The notes beneath the pieces are model-generated. The model was not told where the DNA came from. It saw only the letters and a list, made by a program, of their open reading frames with translations, and did not search any database. Shown in pieces: positions 8,816-17,224 of a stretch of 64,000 nucleotides of DNA. The stretch spans positions 8,431 through 72,430 of the forward strand of contig NZ_LMCT01000014.1 of the NCBI RefSeq assembly GCF_001424875.1, in the 5' to 3' direction. How positions within the stretch are numbered: position 1 is the first letter of the stretch; the number at the start of each line of letters is the position of its first letter. Both the position numbers and the translations under genes were made by a program. Source of the DNA: Kitasatospora sp. Root107 (GTDB lineage Bacteria; Actinomycetota; Actinomycetes; Streptomycetales; Streptomycetaceae).

Positions 8816-9771
8816 TCGACCGGCTCGACGTCAGCGTCTACACCGTGCCCACCGACGGCCCCGAGGCCGACGGCACCCTGGCCTGGGACCGCACCACGCT
8901 GATCCTGGTCGAGGCGGCCGACGGACCTACTGGCGGGCTCGGCTGGACCTACGGCGCCCCCGCCACGGCGGCGGTGGTCATCGCCCTGTGGGACCTCAAG
9001 GCACGGCTGCTCGACCTGCCGCTGGCCCGGCTGCTCGGCGGCTCCGCCCGGGAGGTCCCCGTCTACGGGAGCGGCGGATTCACCAGCTACGACGCCGAAC
9101 GGACGGAGCGTCAGCTGTGCGACTGGACGGAGCAGCAGGGCATCCCACGCGTGAAGATCAAGATCGGCGAGTCCTGGGGCCACCACGAGCGGCGCGACCT
9201 GGAGCGCATCGCCGCCGCCCGCGCGGTGATCGGCCAGGACGTCGAGCTCTACGTGGACGCGAACGGCGGCTACACCCGCAAGCAGGCCGTCCGGGTGGCC
9301 CACGCCTTCGCCGGACAGGGCGTCAGCTGGTTCGAGGAGCCGGTCTCCTCCGACGACCCGGCCGGACTGCGCGAGGTCAGGAACGCCGTCCTGGCGGACG
9401 TCGCGGCCGGTGAGTACGGCTACGACCTGGTCGACTTCACCCGGCTCGCCGCCGCCGGCGCGGTCGACTGCCTGCAAGCCGACGCCACCCGGTGCGGCGG
9501 GCTGACCGGCTGGCTGCGGGCCGCCGCCGTCGCGGAGGGCTTCGGGCTGCAGCTGTCGGCGCACTGCGCCCCGCACGTGCACGCCCACGTGGCGGCCGCA
9601 GTCCCCAACTGCCGCCATCTGGAGTGGTTCCACGCTCACGTACGGGTCGAGAACCTGCTCTTCGACGGCACCCTCGACCCGACCGGCGGCACCGTGACCC
9701 CCGGCCGCTCCGGCGCGCCCGGGCTCGGGCTGACGCTCGCCGCCCGGGCCGCCTCCCACCGGGTGGGCTGA
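8812..9771 (+). CDS. Enolase-superfamily (mandelate racemase-like) protein, apparently lacking part of the capping domain
   Basis: A 319-residue member of the mandelate racemase/muconate cycloisomerase group. The barrel carries the K-x-K motif (VKIKIG), the metal ligands in YVDANGGY, WFEEP and AAGEYGYD, and a late QLSAHCAPH segment, so the catalytic residues remain. Near residue 50 the text jumps from GGLGWTYGAPA directly to AVVIALWDLKARLL. In relatives I recall about 45 residues between these elements, including a GR-x-G-containing part of the capping domain. The reading frame is intact, so this looks like an in-frame deletion; activity is doubtful. Last gene of the ThDP/GMC operon. Confidence 0.75.
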   Translation: MIDRLDVSVYTVPTDGPEADGTLAWDRTTLILVEAADGPTGGLGWTYGAPATAAVVIALWDLKARLLDLPLARLLGGSAREVPVYGSGGFTSYDAERTERQLCDWTEQQGIPRVKIKIGESWGHHERRDLERIAAARAVIGQDVELYVDANGGYTRKQAVRVAHAFAGQGVSWFEEPVSSDDPAGLREVRNAVLADVAAGEYGYDLVDFTRLAAAGAVDCLQADATRCGGLTGWLRAAAVAEGFGLQLSAHCAPHVHAHVAAAVPNCRHLEWFHAHVRVENLLFDGTLDPTGGTVTPGRSGAPGLGLTLAARAASHRVG

Positions 9772-9837
9772 GCCTGTTACCGCCCGACGGCTCCGGGCAG
9801 ACGCACCGACGGGGGTCGACCACGGAAGGAGTGGATC

Positions 9838-10230
9838 ATGATTCTGCTGGGAGTCCTGCTGTTGGCGGCTGCCGGGGCGTTCACCGGACTGCTCATCGCC
9901 GACAACCTCTCCGGCGGCCCGGACTACACCGTCACGGTGCTCGGCAACCAGATCGCCACCATGAACAGCCTGGCGATCTTCCTGTCCGGCATCGCCCTGG
10001 CCCTGATCTTCGGTCTGGGTGTGCTCCTGGCCGCAGGCGGCGGGGCCCGCATCCGCCGCCGTAGCGGCCAACGGCGCGAGGCCCGCGCCGAGGCCGGGCA
10101 GGCCACGGCGGCACGGGACGCCGCGCTCCAGGAGCGTGTGGTGACGGAGGGTCCGCCGCCCACGGCTGGGGACGCCGCTCCGACGCCGACCCTGCAGCAG
10201 CACCGCAGCCGTCACCTGTTCGGGCACTGA
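9838..10230 (+). CDS. Small membrane protein of unknown function
   Basis: A 130-residue protein with a strong GGAAGGAG ribosome site. Two hydrophobic helices (about residues 1-21 and 44-68) flank a short polar loop containing SGGPDYTVTVLG. A basic RIRRRSGQRR stretch follows, and the tail is long, hydrophilic and Ala/Pro-rich. It resembles small two-helix proteins common in Streptomyces that have no assigned function. Probably its own transcription unit, since 66 bases separate it from the gene upstream. Confidence 0.6.
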   Translation: MILLGVLLLAAAGAFTGLLIADNLSGGPDYTVTVLGNQIATMNSLAIFLSGIALALIFGLGVLLAAGGGARIRRRSGQRREARAEAGQATAARDAALQERVVTEGPPPTAGDAAPTPTLQQHRSRHLFGH

Positions 10231-10320
10231 GCCGCCGCAGCGGCCGGTGGGGCCGCCGTCACCGCCGCGTCCAGACCGGCCCGTCCCCGGGCGACCGGCA
10301 CCGGTCGCCCCGCGCCGGTC

Positions 10321-10941
10321 TCAGCTCTCCGGACCGGCCCGGACCAGCGCGGCGGCCAGCCTCGGCAGGTCGTCCGGCGCCACCAGCCCGGCCAGGCCGT
10401 TGGCGGTTGCCGGCAGGTGCAACGACGCGGCGGCGGCCAGCGCCCGTTCGTCGAAGTACGGCCGCAGTTCGGGCCACAGGCCCTGCACCTCACGGCAGAA
10501 GATGTCGGCGCCGACCGGACCGATCCGCGGCACGTCCTGGAGCAGCTCCCGCACCTGCGCCGGGTCCCCGTCCGCCTCATCGCGCAGTCGGCGCAGGTCG
10601 CCGCGCCAGCGCCGCAGGAGCAGCTCGGCGCCGTCGAGCAGGGCCGTCGCGGTGCTCTCGTCGTAGCGGCGGTAGTGGGCGCGGCCGAGGGCGTCGACGA
10701 TGGTCTGCCAGTCGGTCGCGGCCGTCGTGCGGGCGGTCCGCAGGCCGGCCCGGAACAGCTCGTGGGCGGCGTCGACCGCGATGTCCGCCCTGATCCGGGT
10801 CGAGCACAGGACCGTCAGCACCAGCAGCCGGTAGAGCGGCGACGGCTTGTCCCGCAGCGTGATGCCCGCTTCGTCGGCGTAGGTGCGGCCGTGTTCGGTC
10901 AACAGTGCGGAGATCCGCTCCGCTCGGGTGGGCTCAGCCAT
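10321..10941 (-). CDS. Endonuclease III-like HhH-GPD protein lacking the usual catalytic lysine
   Basis: A 206-residue protein with the fold signature of EndoIII-type glycosylases: an N-terminal helical half (TVLCSTRIRADIAVDAAHEL) and a helix-hairpin-helix LLQDVPRIGPVGADIFCREV. In true EndoIII the hairpin carries a catalytic lysine (G-V/L-G-R-K-T); here that position is occupied by PVG. The usual aspartate position falls near RPYFDERA. There are no C-terminal Fe-S cysteines. It may be a non-catalytic DNA-binding relative or a distinct glycosylase class. The ATG at 10941 is preferred because longer in-frame extensions read through unrelated sequence. Confidence 0.7.
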   Translation of the reverse strand: MAEPTRAERISALLTEHGRTYADEAGITLRDKPSPLYRLLVLTVLCSTRIRADIAVDAAHELFRAGLRTARTTAATDWQTIVDALGRAHYRRYDESTATALLDGAELLLRRWRGDLRRLRDEADGDPAQVRELLQDVPRIGPVGADIFCREVQGLWPELRPYFDERALAAAASLHLPATANGLAGLVAPDDLPRLAAALVRAGPES

Positions 10942-11194
10942 GACCGCCTCCGCCGGGTGTGGAAGGTCCGCCACCGTCGCGGCTACCCCGATGACGGACG
11001 GCCAGGCCTGCCCGCCGCACACCGGCCGGGCTACTTGCCCGCAACCGGGGCACCCTGGAGGTACGCCACGTCGTGCGGCCGACCGGTCCGCACGACGGTG
11101 ACGACACGAACCGCCGCTCACCGGACAGCCGCCGGGTCGACCCCGGCGCCGGTCCCAACGGCCCCGTCCCAGGCAGGCGCGCAGTGGCTCATCA

Positions 11195-12499
11195 GATGCT
11201 CCGTCAGGACGACTTCCCACCCACACCCTGCGGGACTTCGCGCTGCTTGCGGACGGCGAGCGCGGCGCGCTCGTGGGGCCTTGGGGTGACCTCGTCTGGA
11301 TGTGCGCCCGCACTGGGAGTCCGAGGCCGTTTTCTCCCGGCTGATCGGGGGTGACGGCGTCTACGCCGTCACCCCGTGCGGACGGTTCGTCCAGGGCGGC
11401 TGTTACGACGAGGGCACCCTGATCTGGCGCAGCCGGTGGGTGACCGGCAGCGGAATCGTCGAGTGCCGCGATGCGCTCGCCTTCCCTGGCCGCCAGGACA
11501 CGGCGGTGATCCTCCGGCGCGTCGAGGCGGTGGAGGGCCCGGCCCGGGTCCGGGTCGTCCTGCATCCCTGTGCCGGATTCGGCTCCCGGCCGCTGCGCGG
11601 ACTGCGCCGCCACCCCTCAGGAGTCTGGACCGCCCGGACCGGAGACCTGAGCGTGCGGTGGACCGGCGGCGGCGGCGCCCGCGCCGAGGGCGAGGGTACG
11701 GGGCGGCGGCTGACCATGGAGCTGGCCGTGGAAGCCGGCCGTGGAAGCCGGCAGCTCACACGATCTCGTCCTCGAGGTCTCGACGGCCCGGCTCGGCCCG
11801 CCCGTCGGTCCGGACCAGACCTGGGCCGCGACCGAACGGGCCTGGAAACGCACGGTGCCGAGCCTGGCCGACACCCTGGCCCCCCGCGACGCCCGCCAGG
11901 CGTACACCGTGCTGCGCGGGCTGACCGGCACCGGTGGCGGCACCGTGGCGGCCGCGACCATGAGCCTGCCGGAGCGGGCCGAGGCGGGACGCAACTACGA
12001 CTACCGCTACGTGTGGATCCGCGACCAGTGCTACATCGGCCAGGGCGCCGCCGCCGCAGGTGCCCACTCGCTGCTGGACGACTCCGTCCGCTTCGTCGTC
12101 GCCGCCCTGCTAGACCACGGTTCCGCGCTCGCCCCCGCGTACCCGCGCTCCCGCGAGACCCTGCGCGCCTACGCCGCCGAACTCACCGACGACTACTACG
12201 CCTACCGGTTCCGGCACGACGAACGGCCGTTGGAGCAGGCCGAGGGCGCCTTCCTGCTGTGCGGCTTCGTCATGGCGCTCGCCCACCACCAGCAGGGCCA
12301 CCAGGGCGAGGCACTCCGCTGGTTCGAACGGAACCGCGCCTCCTGTGCCACCTCCGGCCTGTTCGCCGAGGAGTACGACATCCGGCCACGCGAGCTGCGC
12401 GGCAACCTGCCCCAGGCGTTCGTGCACGGCCTGCTCCTGGAGTGCGCCGCCCGCCTGCCCGTCCCCGGAGCGAACGGCGAACGCTCCGGGCATTGGTGA
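11195..12499 (+). pseudogene. Decayed GH15 glucoamylase/trehalase-like gene
   Basis: Remnant of a glycoside hydrolase family 15 gene in several frames. The ATG at 11195 reads LRQDDFPP, then the frame shifts and continues as HTLRDFALLADGERGALVGP. A second single-base shift near 11310 leads to PHWESEAVFSRLIGGDGVYA. A third break is an exact 13-bp tandem duplication at 11724-11736 and 11737-11749; removing one copy restores a continuous ELAVEAGSSHDLVLEVS. The last part contains YDYRYVWIRDQCY, typical of GH15, but the region that normally carries the catalytic glutamates (GNW..NAQFQLDAFGE in relatives) is missing after ALAPAY. No functional product is expected. Confidence 0.8.
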
Positions 12500-12528
12500 C
12501 GGCCGCTCAGCCAGCCGCTGAGGGCCCG

Positions 12529-13614
12529 TCAGCGCAGGACGGCGGCGAGCAGGTCGGTGCCGAGGGCGGCGGTGGCGGTCAGGTCGAGGGCGTGGTGGAC
12601 GTGGCGGCCCCGGCGGTGGGCGGCGAGCAGGCCGGCCCGGCGCAGGACGGTGAGGTGGCGGGAGACCTCGGGCGGGGTGAGCTCCCAGGCGCGGGCGAGT
12701 TCGCCGGTGGTGTGCGGTCCACGGGCCAGGGTACGGACCAGGCGGAGCCGGACCGGGTGCGCCAGGGCCTCCAGCCGGAGGCGGACGGTCTCCAGCGGGA
12801 CGGTCTCCGGCCGCTCCCCGCCCGCCGCCGGGTACTGGACGACGGGCTGCCAACCGGGGGCGTACACGGCGACCAGGTGCGGGTGGCCGAACACGCTGGG
12901 CAGCAGGGTGACCCCGGCCGGGCCGGCCTGCGCGGTGGAGTCCTGGAGCTTGTCGAGGACCAGTGAGCCGCCGTCCGGGGTGAGCGCGATCGCCGCCGAC
13001 ACCTCCGCCAGCGCGGCGGGCAGCCCCTGACGGCGGCTCAGTTCCGTCTTGTCGCGGACGTCCCGGCCCAGGCGGGCGGCCAGCGCCGGCCACTCAGCGT
13101 CGAAGAACGCCTCCGCGCACTGCTCCAGGGTCTCCCGCACCCGGGCTCGGACGGCCGGCGGATCGGCCAGCAGGCGCTCCGCGAACGCCTCCTGGGCGGG
13201 GCCGCGGGCCTGCGCGCGGTCCAGCGCCTCCGCCCGCGCGGCCGGGTCGTGCAGCGAGGAGCGGTCGGCGAAGGTGCGCCGGTTCGAGCCGCAGGTGGTG
13301 ACCAGTGCCGAGTGCGCGTACCACTCGTCGTCGATCCGGTCGACCTCGTCGAGTTCGGCCCCCAGGGTGGCCCGGGGCCGGGCCGGCACCAGGAAGTCCG
13401 CCCGGGAGGACCGCCACAGGAACTCCGCCTCCCGCAGCCGCTCCGCCAACTCCGGACGCAGCCCGGCCCACACCCCCGCCGCCCACCCGGCCAGCTGCGG
13501 ATGGTGCTCGGGCGAGGCCAGCACGTGCAGCATCGCGGTGAGTTCGGCGAGCGGCGAGACCCCGAACCGGATCCGCTCCGGCGGCGTCCCGGCGAGGTCG
13601 ATGCGCAGGGTCAC
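12529..13614 (-). CDS. ArsR-family regulator with large N-terminal (DUF5937-like) domain
   Basis: Transcription regulator of about 361 residues. The last 90 residues form an ArsR winged helix: ALAHPVRLRLVRTLARG, TTGELARAWELTPPEVSRHL and LRRAGLLAAHRRGR. The long N-terminal part matches the actinobacterial DUF5937-ArsR arrangement by its MTLRIDLAG-type opening and Trp-rich helices. I chose the GTG at 13614 because the family starts with this segment; a GTG at 13641 would add nine residues. It is divergent from an MFS transporter, and the perfect palindrome at 13651-13671 between them is the likely operator. Confidence 0.82.
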   Translation of the reverse strand: MTLRIDLAGTPPERIRFGVSPLAELTAMLHVLASPEHHPQLAGWAAGVWAGLRPELAERLREAEFLWRSSRADFLVPARPRATLGAELDEVDRIDDEWYAHSALVTTCGSNRRTFADRSSLHDPAARAEALDRAQARGPAQEAFAERLLADPPAVRARVRETLEQCAEAFFDAEWPALAARLGRDVRDKTELSRRQGLPAALAEVSAAIALTPDGGSLVLDKLQDSTAQAGPAGVTLLPSVFGHPHLVAVYAPGWQPVVQYPAAGGERPETVPLETVRLRLEALAHPVRLRLVRTLARGPHTTGELARAWELTPPEVSRHLTVLRRAGLLAAHRRGRHVHHALDLTATAALGTDLLAAVLR

Positions 13615-13650
13615 CCCGACATTCTCGCTGCTCGCGGGCACACCGCCGCC

Positions 13651-13671
13651 GATTGACGGAAACCGTCAATC
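13651..13671. promoter_or_regulatory. Perfect palindrome, probable ArsR operator
   Basis: GATTGACGG-AAA-CCGTCAATC: nine-base arms with a three-base centre, lying between the divergent ArsR-type regulator and the MFS exporter. Position and symmetry suggest that the regulator controls both genes from here. Confidence 0.7.
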
Positions 13672-13711
13672 CACGTGACCGCCCCGCTGCCCAGCCCGCA
13701 CCTTGGGCGCC

Positions 13712-14923
13712 ATGACCACCACCGTGCCGCCCCGCCCGGAGCCCCGCCCGACGCTCCGTCAACTCGTCCGGGTCGGCGGCGGCCCGCGCTACGCCGCCGC
13801 GCTGCTCGTCGACGCGCTCGGGACCGGCCTGCTGCGGCCGTTCCTGCTGCTGTACGGGATCACGGTGCTCGAACTGGACGCCGCCACCACCGGGCTGGCG
13901 ATGACCGGCGGGATCGTCGCGGGACTGGCCTGCATGCCGCCGCTCGGGCGCTGGCTGGACCGCGGCGCGCGCAGTGCGGCGGTGTCGGCGTCGATGCTGG
14001 TCCGGGTGGCGGGCGTGGCCGCGCTGCTGGCCGCGCCGACCGGCGGCGTCGCGCTGTTCACGCTCGCCGCACTGTTCCTCGGCATCGGCAACCAGGCCTG
14101 GCCGGCCGCCCACGCCGCCCTGGTCGCCACCCTCGCCGAGGACCGCCTGCGGGACACCGTCCTCGCGGCGGCCCGCGCCGTCCGCAACGCCGGGCTCGGC
14201 GTCGGCGCCCTGCTCGCCACCGTCTGCCTGACCGGCGGCCCGCCGGCGCTGCGAGCGCTGGCCGCGGCGTCCGGGCTCGGCTTCCTGACGGCGGCCGCGC
14301 TGGCCCGCTCGGTGCGGGTCACGGCCGGGCCGGCGGCCGGACGGGCAGGCAGGGCCGGGGAGGCGCCCCGGCTCGGGGCGGTGCTGCTCGCCAACGTGGT
14401 GTACGTGTTCTGCCTGAACGTGCCCGAAGTGGCGCTGCCGCTGGTCCTGGTGACGGTCCTGCACGCCTCGCCGGCCTGGCCCGCCGCGATATTCGTCGCC
14501 AACACGGTCCTGGTGGTCACCCTCCAGGTGCCCGTCACCGCCTGGGCGGCGGCCCGCTGGTCACGCAGCCGGGTGCTGGTGCTGGCCGGGGCGGTGCTCG
14601 CCGCGAGCTACCTCGGCTTCCTGCTGGCCACCCCGTTCGGCCCGCTCGCCCTGGCCCTGGTGACCGTGCCCTGCACCCTCGGCGAGATCCTCTACGCCGG
14701 CAGCGCCACCGCCCTCGTCACCGCCCTCGCCCCGCCACCCCACCTGGGCCGCGCCCTCTCCCGCCTCCAACTCTCCACCGGCCTGAGCCTCGCCGTCTCC
14801 CCCGCCGTCATCACCGCCCTCACCCCCCTCGTCCTCTGGCCCGCCCTCGCCACCACCACCCTCACCGCCGCCGCCCTCATCCACCGCACAGCCCCACCCC
14901 ACACCGACCGCCCGCCGTCCTGA
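13712..14923 (+). CDS. MFS transporter, 12-helix type
   Basis: Membrane exporter of 403 residues with about twelve helices. The N-terminal half has the MFS loop signature PPLGRWLDRGARSAAV between helices 2 and 3. The ATG at 13712 follows GGGCGCC; a TTG three codons upstream is less likely. It is divergent from the ArsR-type gene with a palindrome between them, so it is probably a regulator-controlled efflux pump. The 3' end is unusually rich in CTC/CCC codons. The substrate is unknown. Confidence 0.85.
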   Translation: MTTTVPPRPEPRPTLRQLVRVGGGPRYAAALLVDALGTGLLRPFLLLYGITVLELDAATTGLAMTGGIVAGLACMPPLGRWLDRGARSAAVSASMLVRVAGVAALLAAPTGGVALFTLAALFLGIGNQAWPAAHAALVATLAEDRLRDTVLAAARAVRNAGLGVGALLATVCLTGGPPALRALAAASGLGFLTAAALARSVRVTAGPAAGRAGRAGEAPRLGAVLLANVVYVFCLNVPEVALPLVLVTVLHASPAWPAAIFVANTVLVVTLQVPVTAWAAARWSRSRVLVLAGAVLAASYLGFLLATPFGPLALALVTVPCTLGEILYAGSATALVTALAPPPHLGRALSRLQLSTGLSLAVSPAVITALTPLVLWPALATTTLTAAALIHRTAPPHTDRPPS

Positions 14924-14943
14924 CCCACAGCCGACCCCGCCGG

Positions 14944-15573
14944 CTATGGCTCGAAGGTCAGCCGGGGCAGGTGTTCGCGGGAGGTCCGGTCGAGCAGGAG
15001 GACGGAGTCGGCTTCCGGTACGGCGGCCGGGCCAAGGCGGTCGAGTTCGCGCAGCAGCACCCGAAGGCCGCGCTGGTGGCGGGCGAAGACCCTGCGAGGG
15101 GCCCAACGGCCGCGCGCCTGCTGGCCGGTGAGAGCTTCGTCGGGGCCGACGTCCAGGAGAACGAGGTGCAGTTCACGGCCCTGCCGGTGAACGGTGCGGG
15201 CAAGATGACGGCGTATCCAGGGCCGGCTCCCGCAGTCATGGACCAGGAGGTGCTGACCTGAGCGGGCCGCGCGCTGCTGCCGCCGGAAGTGGCGGAGGCG
15301 GGCCCATGGCCGGTACAGGGCGTACGGGAGCCAGCCGGGCATGACGGCTTCGCAGGCGAGGTGGGTGGTGCGGGGGTCGACAACCGCTGCGGCGGTGGAC
15401 CAGTGGCGCAGCGCGGTGCTCTTGCCGCTGCCCGGCAGGCCGGAGACGACTACCACCGCGCCGGGCGGGTAGCGGAGAGCGTCCGGTGTGCGGACCCCCC
15501 CCCTCAGGTCGACCAGACCTCGGGGGCGCAGGTCGACCGCGTTGCGGGGCACGGCCGGGCTCGGCGTGTACAC
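14944..15573 (-). CDS. P-loop ATP-binding protein (kinase-like)
   Basis: A 209-residue cytosolic protein with a Walker A motif VVVSGLPGSGKSTALRHWS near residue 45 and a HDCGSRPWIRRHLAR segment in mid-protein that resembles the D-x-x-x-x-R lid region of small kinases. It belongs to the AAA_33-type P-loop kinases common in Streptomyces, where function is unassigned. The start is a GTG at 15573. It is convergent with the MFS gene (20 bases apart) and divergent from the CBS-domain operon. Confidence 0.72.
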   Translation of the reverse strand: MYTPSPAVPRNAVDLRPRGLVDLRGGVRTPDALRYPPGAVVVVSGLPGSGKSTALRHWSTAAAVVDPRTTHLACEAVMPGWLPYALYRPWARLRHFRRQQRAARSGQHLLVHDCGSRPWIRRHLARTVHRQGRELHLVLLDVGPDEALTGQQARGRWAPRRVFARHQRGLRVLLRELDRLGPAAVPEADSVLLLDRTSREHLPRLTFEP

Positions 15574-15865
15574 GATTCTCCGGTTCTGGCCGGTGGTGGC
15601 GGCAGGGGCGGATGCTCCCTGTGTCTCCGGCGGTTGTGCAGGTGCCGCTCAGTGGGAGCAGCAGATGCGGTCGGGTCGAAGGGTACCCACCGGCCTGGGC
15701 TGCCTCGGCGCAGGGCCCTCGTACAATTCTTCGGGACAGCCCACCCGGGCTGCCCGATCCGATGAGAGTCGAAGGAGCCGCGGTCCCCGCGATGGACGAA
15801 CCTCCCAGTTCCTGCCGTGCCACATCTGTCCTGACGAGCGCTCAGCCCGGGGCGGGGGTGGCACG
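15574..15865. other. Intergenic region without a convincing gene
   Basis: 292 bases between the divergent P-loop protein and the CBS-domain protein. The only notable part is an AT-richer GTACAATTCTTCGGGA stretch near 15720-15737 that could belong to the rightward promoter. Open frames here are short and show no family features. Confidence 0.5.
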
Positions 15866-17224
15866 GTGACCGAGGTCCTGTTGCTCCTGCTGGCACTGGC
15901 GTTGACCGCCGCGTGTGCGGTGTTCGTCGCCGCCGAGTTCTCGTTGACCACCGTGGAGCGCGGTGAGGTGGAGCGGGCCGCCGCGGCGGGTGAGCGCGGC
16001 GCGGCGAGCGCCCTGCGTGCCGTCAAGCGCCTGACCTTCCAGCTCTCCGGTGCCCAGCTGGGCATCACCGTCACCAGTCTGGTGATCGGCATGCTCGCCG
16101 AGCCGTCGGTGTCCGCACTGCTGCACGGACCGCTGACCGCGACCGGCCTGCCGAGCGGGGCGGCGGAGAGCATCGCGCTCTTCCTCGGCGTCCTGCTGTC
16201 CACCGTGGTGCTGATGGTCGCGGGTGAGCTGGTCCCGAAGAACTGGGCGATCTCCCGGCCGCTGGCCGTCGCCAAGGTCGTCGCCGCCCCGCAGTACGCC
16301 TTCTCGTCCGCGTTCTCCCCGCTGATCGGCCACCTCAACAACACCGCCAACCGGGTGGTGCGCCGGATGGGCCTGGAACCGGCCGAGGAGCTGGCCTCCG
16401 CCCGGACGCCGCAGGAACTGATCGCGCTGGCCCGGCACTCCGCCCGTGCGGGCGCGATGGAGCCGGACACCGCCGACCTGTTCGTGCGGGCGCTGCGCCT
16501 GCGGGAACTGACGGCAGAGAACGTGATGACCCCTCGGGTGGACGTCCGGGCGCTGGAGGAGCACGCCACGGCGGCCGATGTCGCCAACCTGACCCGGGCC
16601 ACCGGGCTCTCGCGCTTCCCGGTCTACCGCGACAGCCTCGACCAGGTGGTCGGCACCGTGCACATCCGCCACGCCCTCGCCGTCCCCGCCGAGCAGCGGA
16701 CCACCCGGACGGTCAGTACGTTGATGACCCCGGCCCTGATGGTGCCCGAGACCCTCACCGTCGACCGGCTGCTCGACCAGCTGCGCGGCGACGACAGTCT
16801 CGCGGTGGTGATCGACGAGTACGGCGGCACCGCCGGCATCGCCACCCTGGAGGACATCGTCGAGGAGGTGGTCGGCGAGGTCCGCGACGAGCACGACCCC
16901 ACCGAGCTCCCCGACCTGGCCTTCCTCGGCTCCCTGGCCGACGGCCGCACCCAGTGGGACGCCGACGGCATCACCCGCGACGACCAGCTGGAGGCGATCG
17001 GCCTCACCCTGCCCGAGGGACCGTACGAGACGCTGGCGGGCCTGATCGCCCATCAGCTCGGCCGGATCCCCGTCCCCGGCGACACACTGCAGGTGGACGG
17101 CTGGACGCTCGAGGTGGAGAGCGTCGACCACCACGTCGCCGAACGGGTGCGCATCTCAGCCCCTGAACCGCTGCCCGAGGAGGACGGCGACAGTGCCGAC
17201 CGCCGCCAGGAGGATGTCCGATGA
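15866..17224 (+). CDS. CorC/HlyC-type membrane protein with DUF21, CBS pair and C-terminal domain
   Basis: Hemolysin C/CorC-family protein of 452 residues, in bacteria linked to Mg/Co ion export. In order: DUF21 membrane domain (about 1-190) with the conserved AEFSLTTVERGEVE opening, LSGAQLGITVTSLVIGM and GELVPKNWAISRP; two CBS motifs (VMTPRVDVRAL, FPVYRDSLDQVVG and SLAVVIDEYGGTAGI); and a CorC/HlyC transporter-associated domain (QLEAIGLTLPEGPYETLAGL). The GTG at 15866 begins the family N-terminus MTEVLLLLLALALT. The next gene overlaps by ATGA and encodes a paralogue, a pairing typical of actinobacteria. Confidence 0.88.
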   Translation: MTEVLLLLLALALTAACAVFVAAEFSLTTVERGEVERAAAAGERGAASALRAVKRLTFQLSGAQLGITVTSLVIGMLAEPSVSALLHGPLTATGLPSGAAESIALFLGVLLSTVVLMVAGELVPKNWAISRPLAVAKVVAAPQYAFSSAFSPLIGHLNNTANRVVRRMGLEPAEELASARTPQELIALARHSARAGAMEPDTADLFVRALRLRELTAENVMTPRVDVRALEEHATAADVANLTRATGLSRFPVYRDSLDQVVGTVHIRHALAVPAEQRTTRTVSTLMTPALMVPETLTVDRLLDQLRGDDSLAVVIDEYGGTAGIATLEDIVEEVVGEVRDEHDPTELPDLAFLGSLADGRTQWDADGITRDDQLEAIGLTLPEGPYETLAGLIAHQLGRIPVPGDTLQVDGWTLEVESVDHHVAERVRISAPEPLPEEDGDSADRRQEDVR

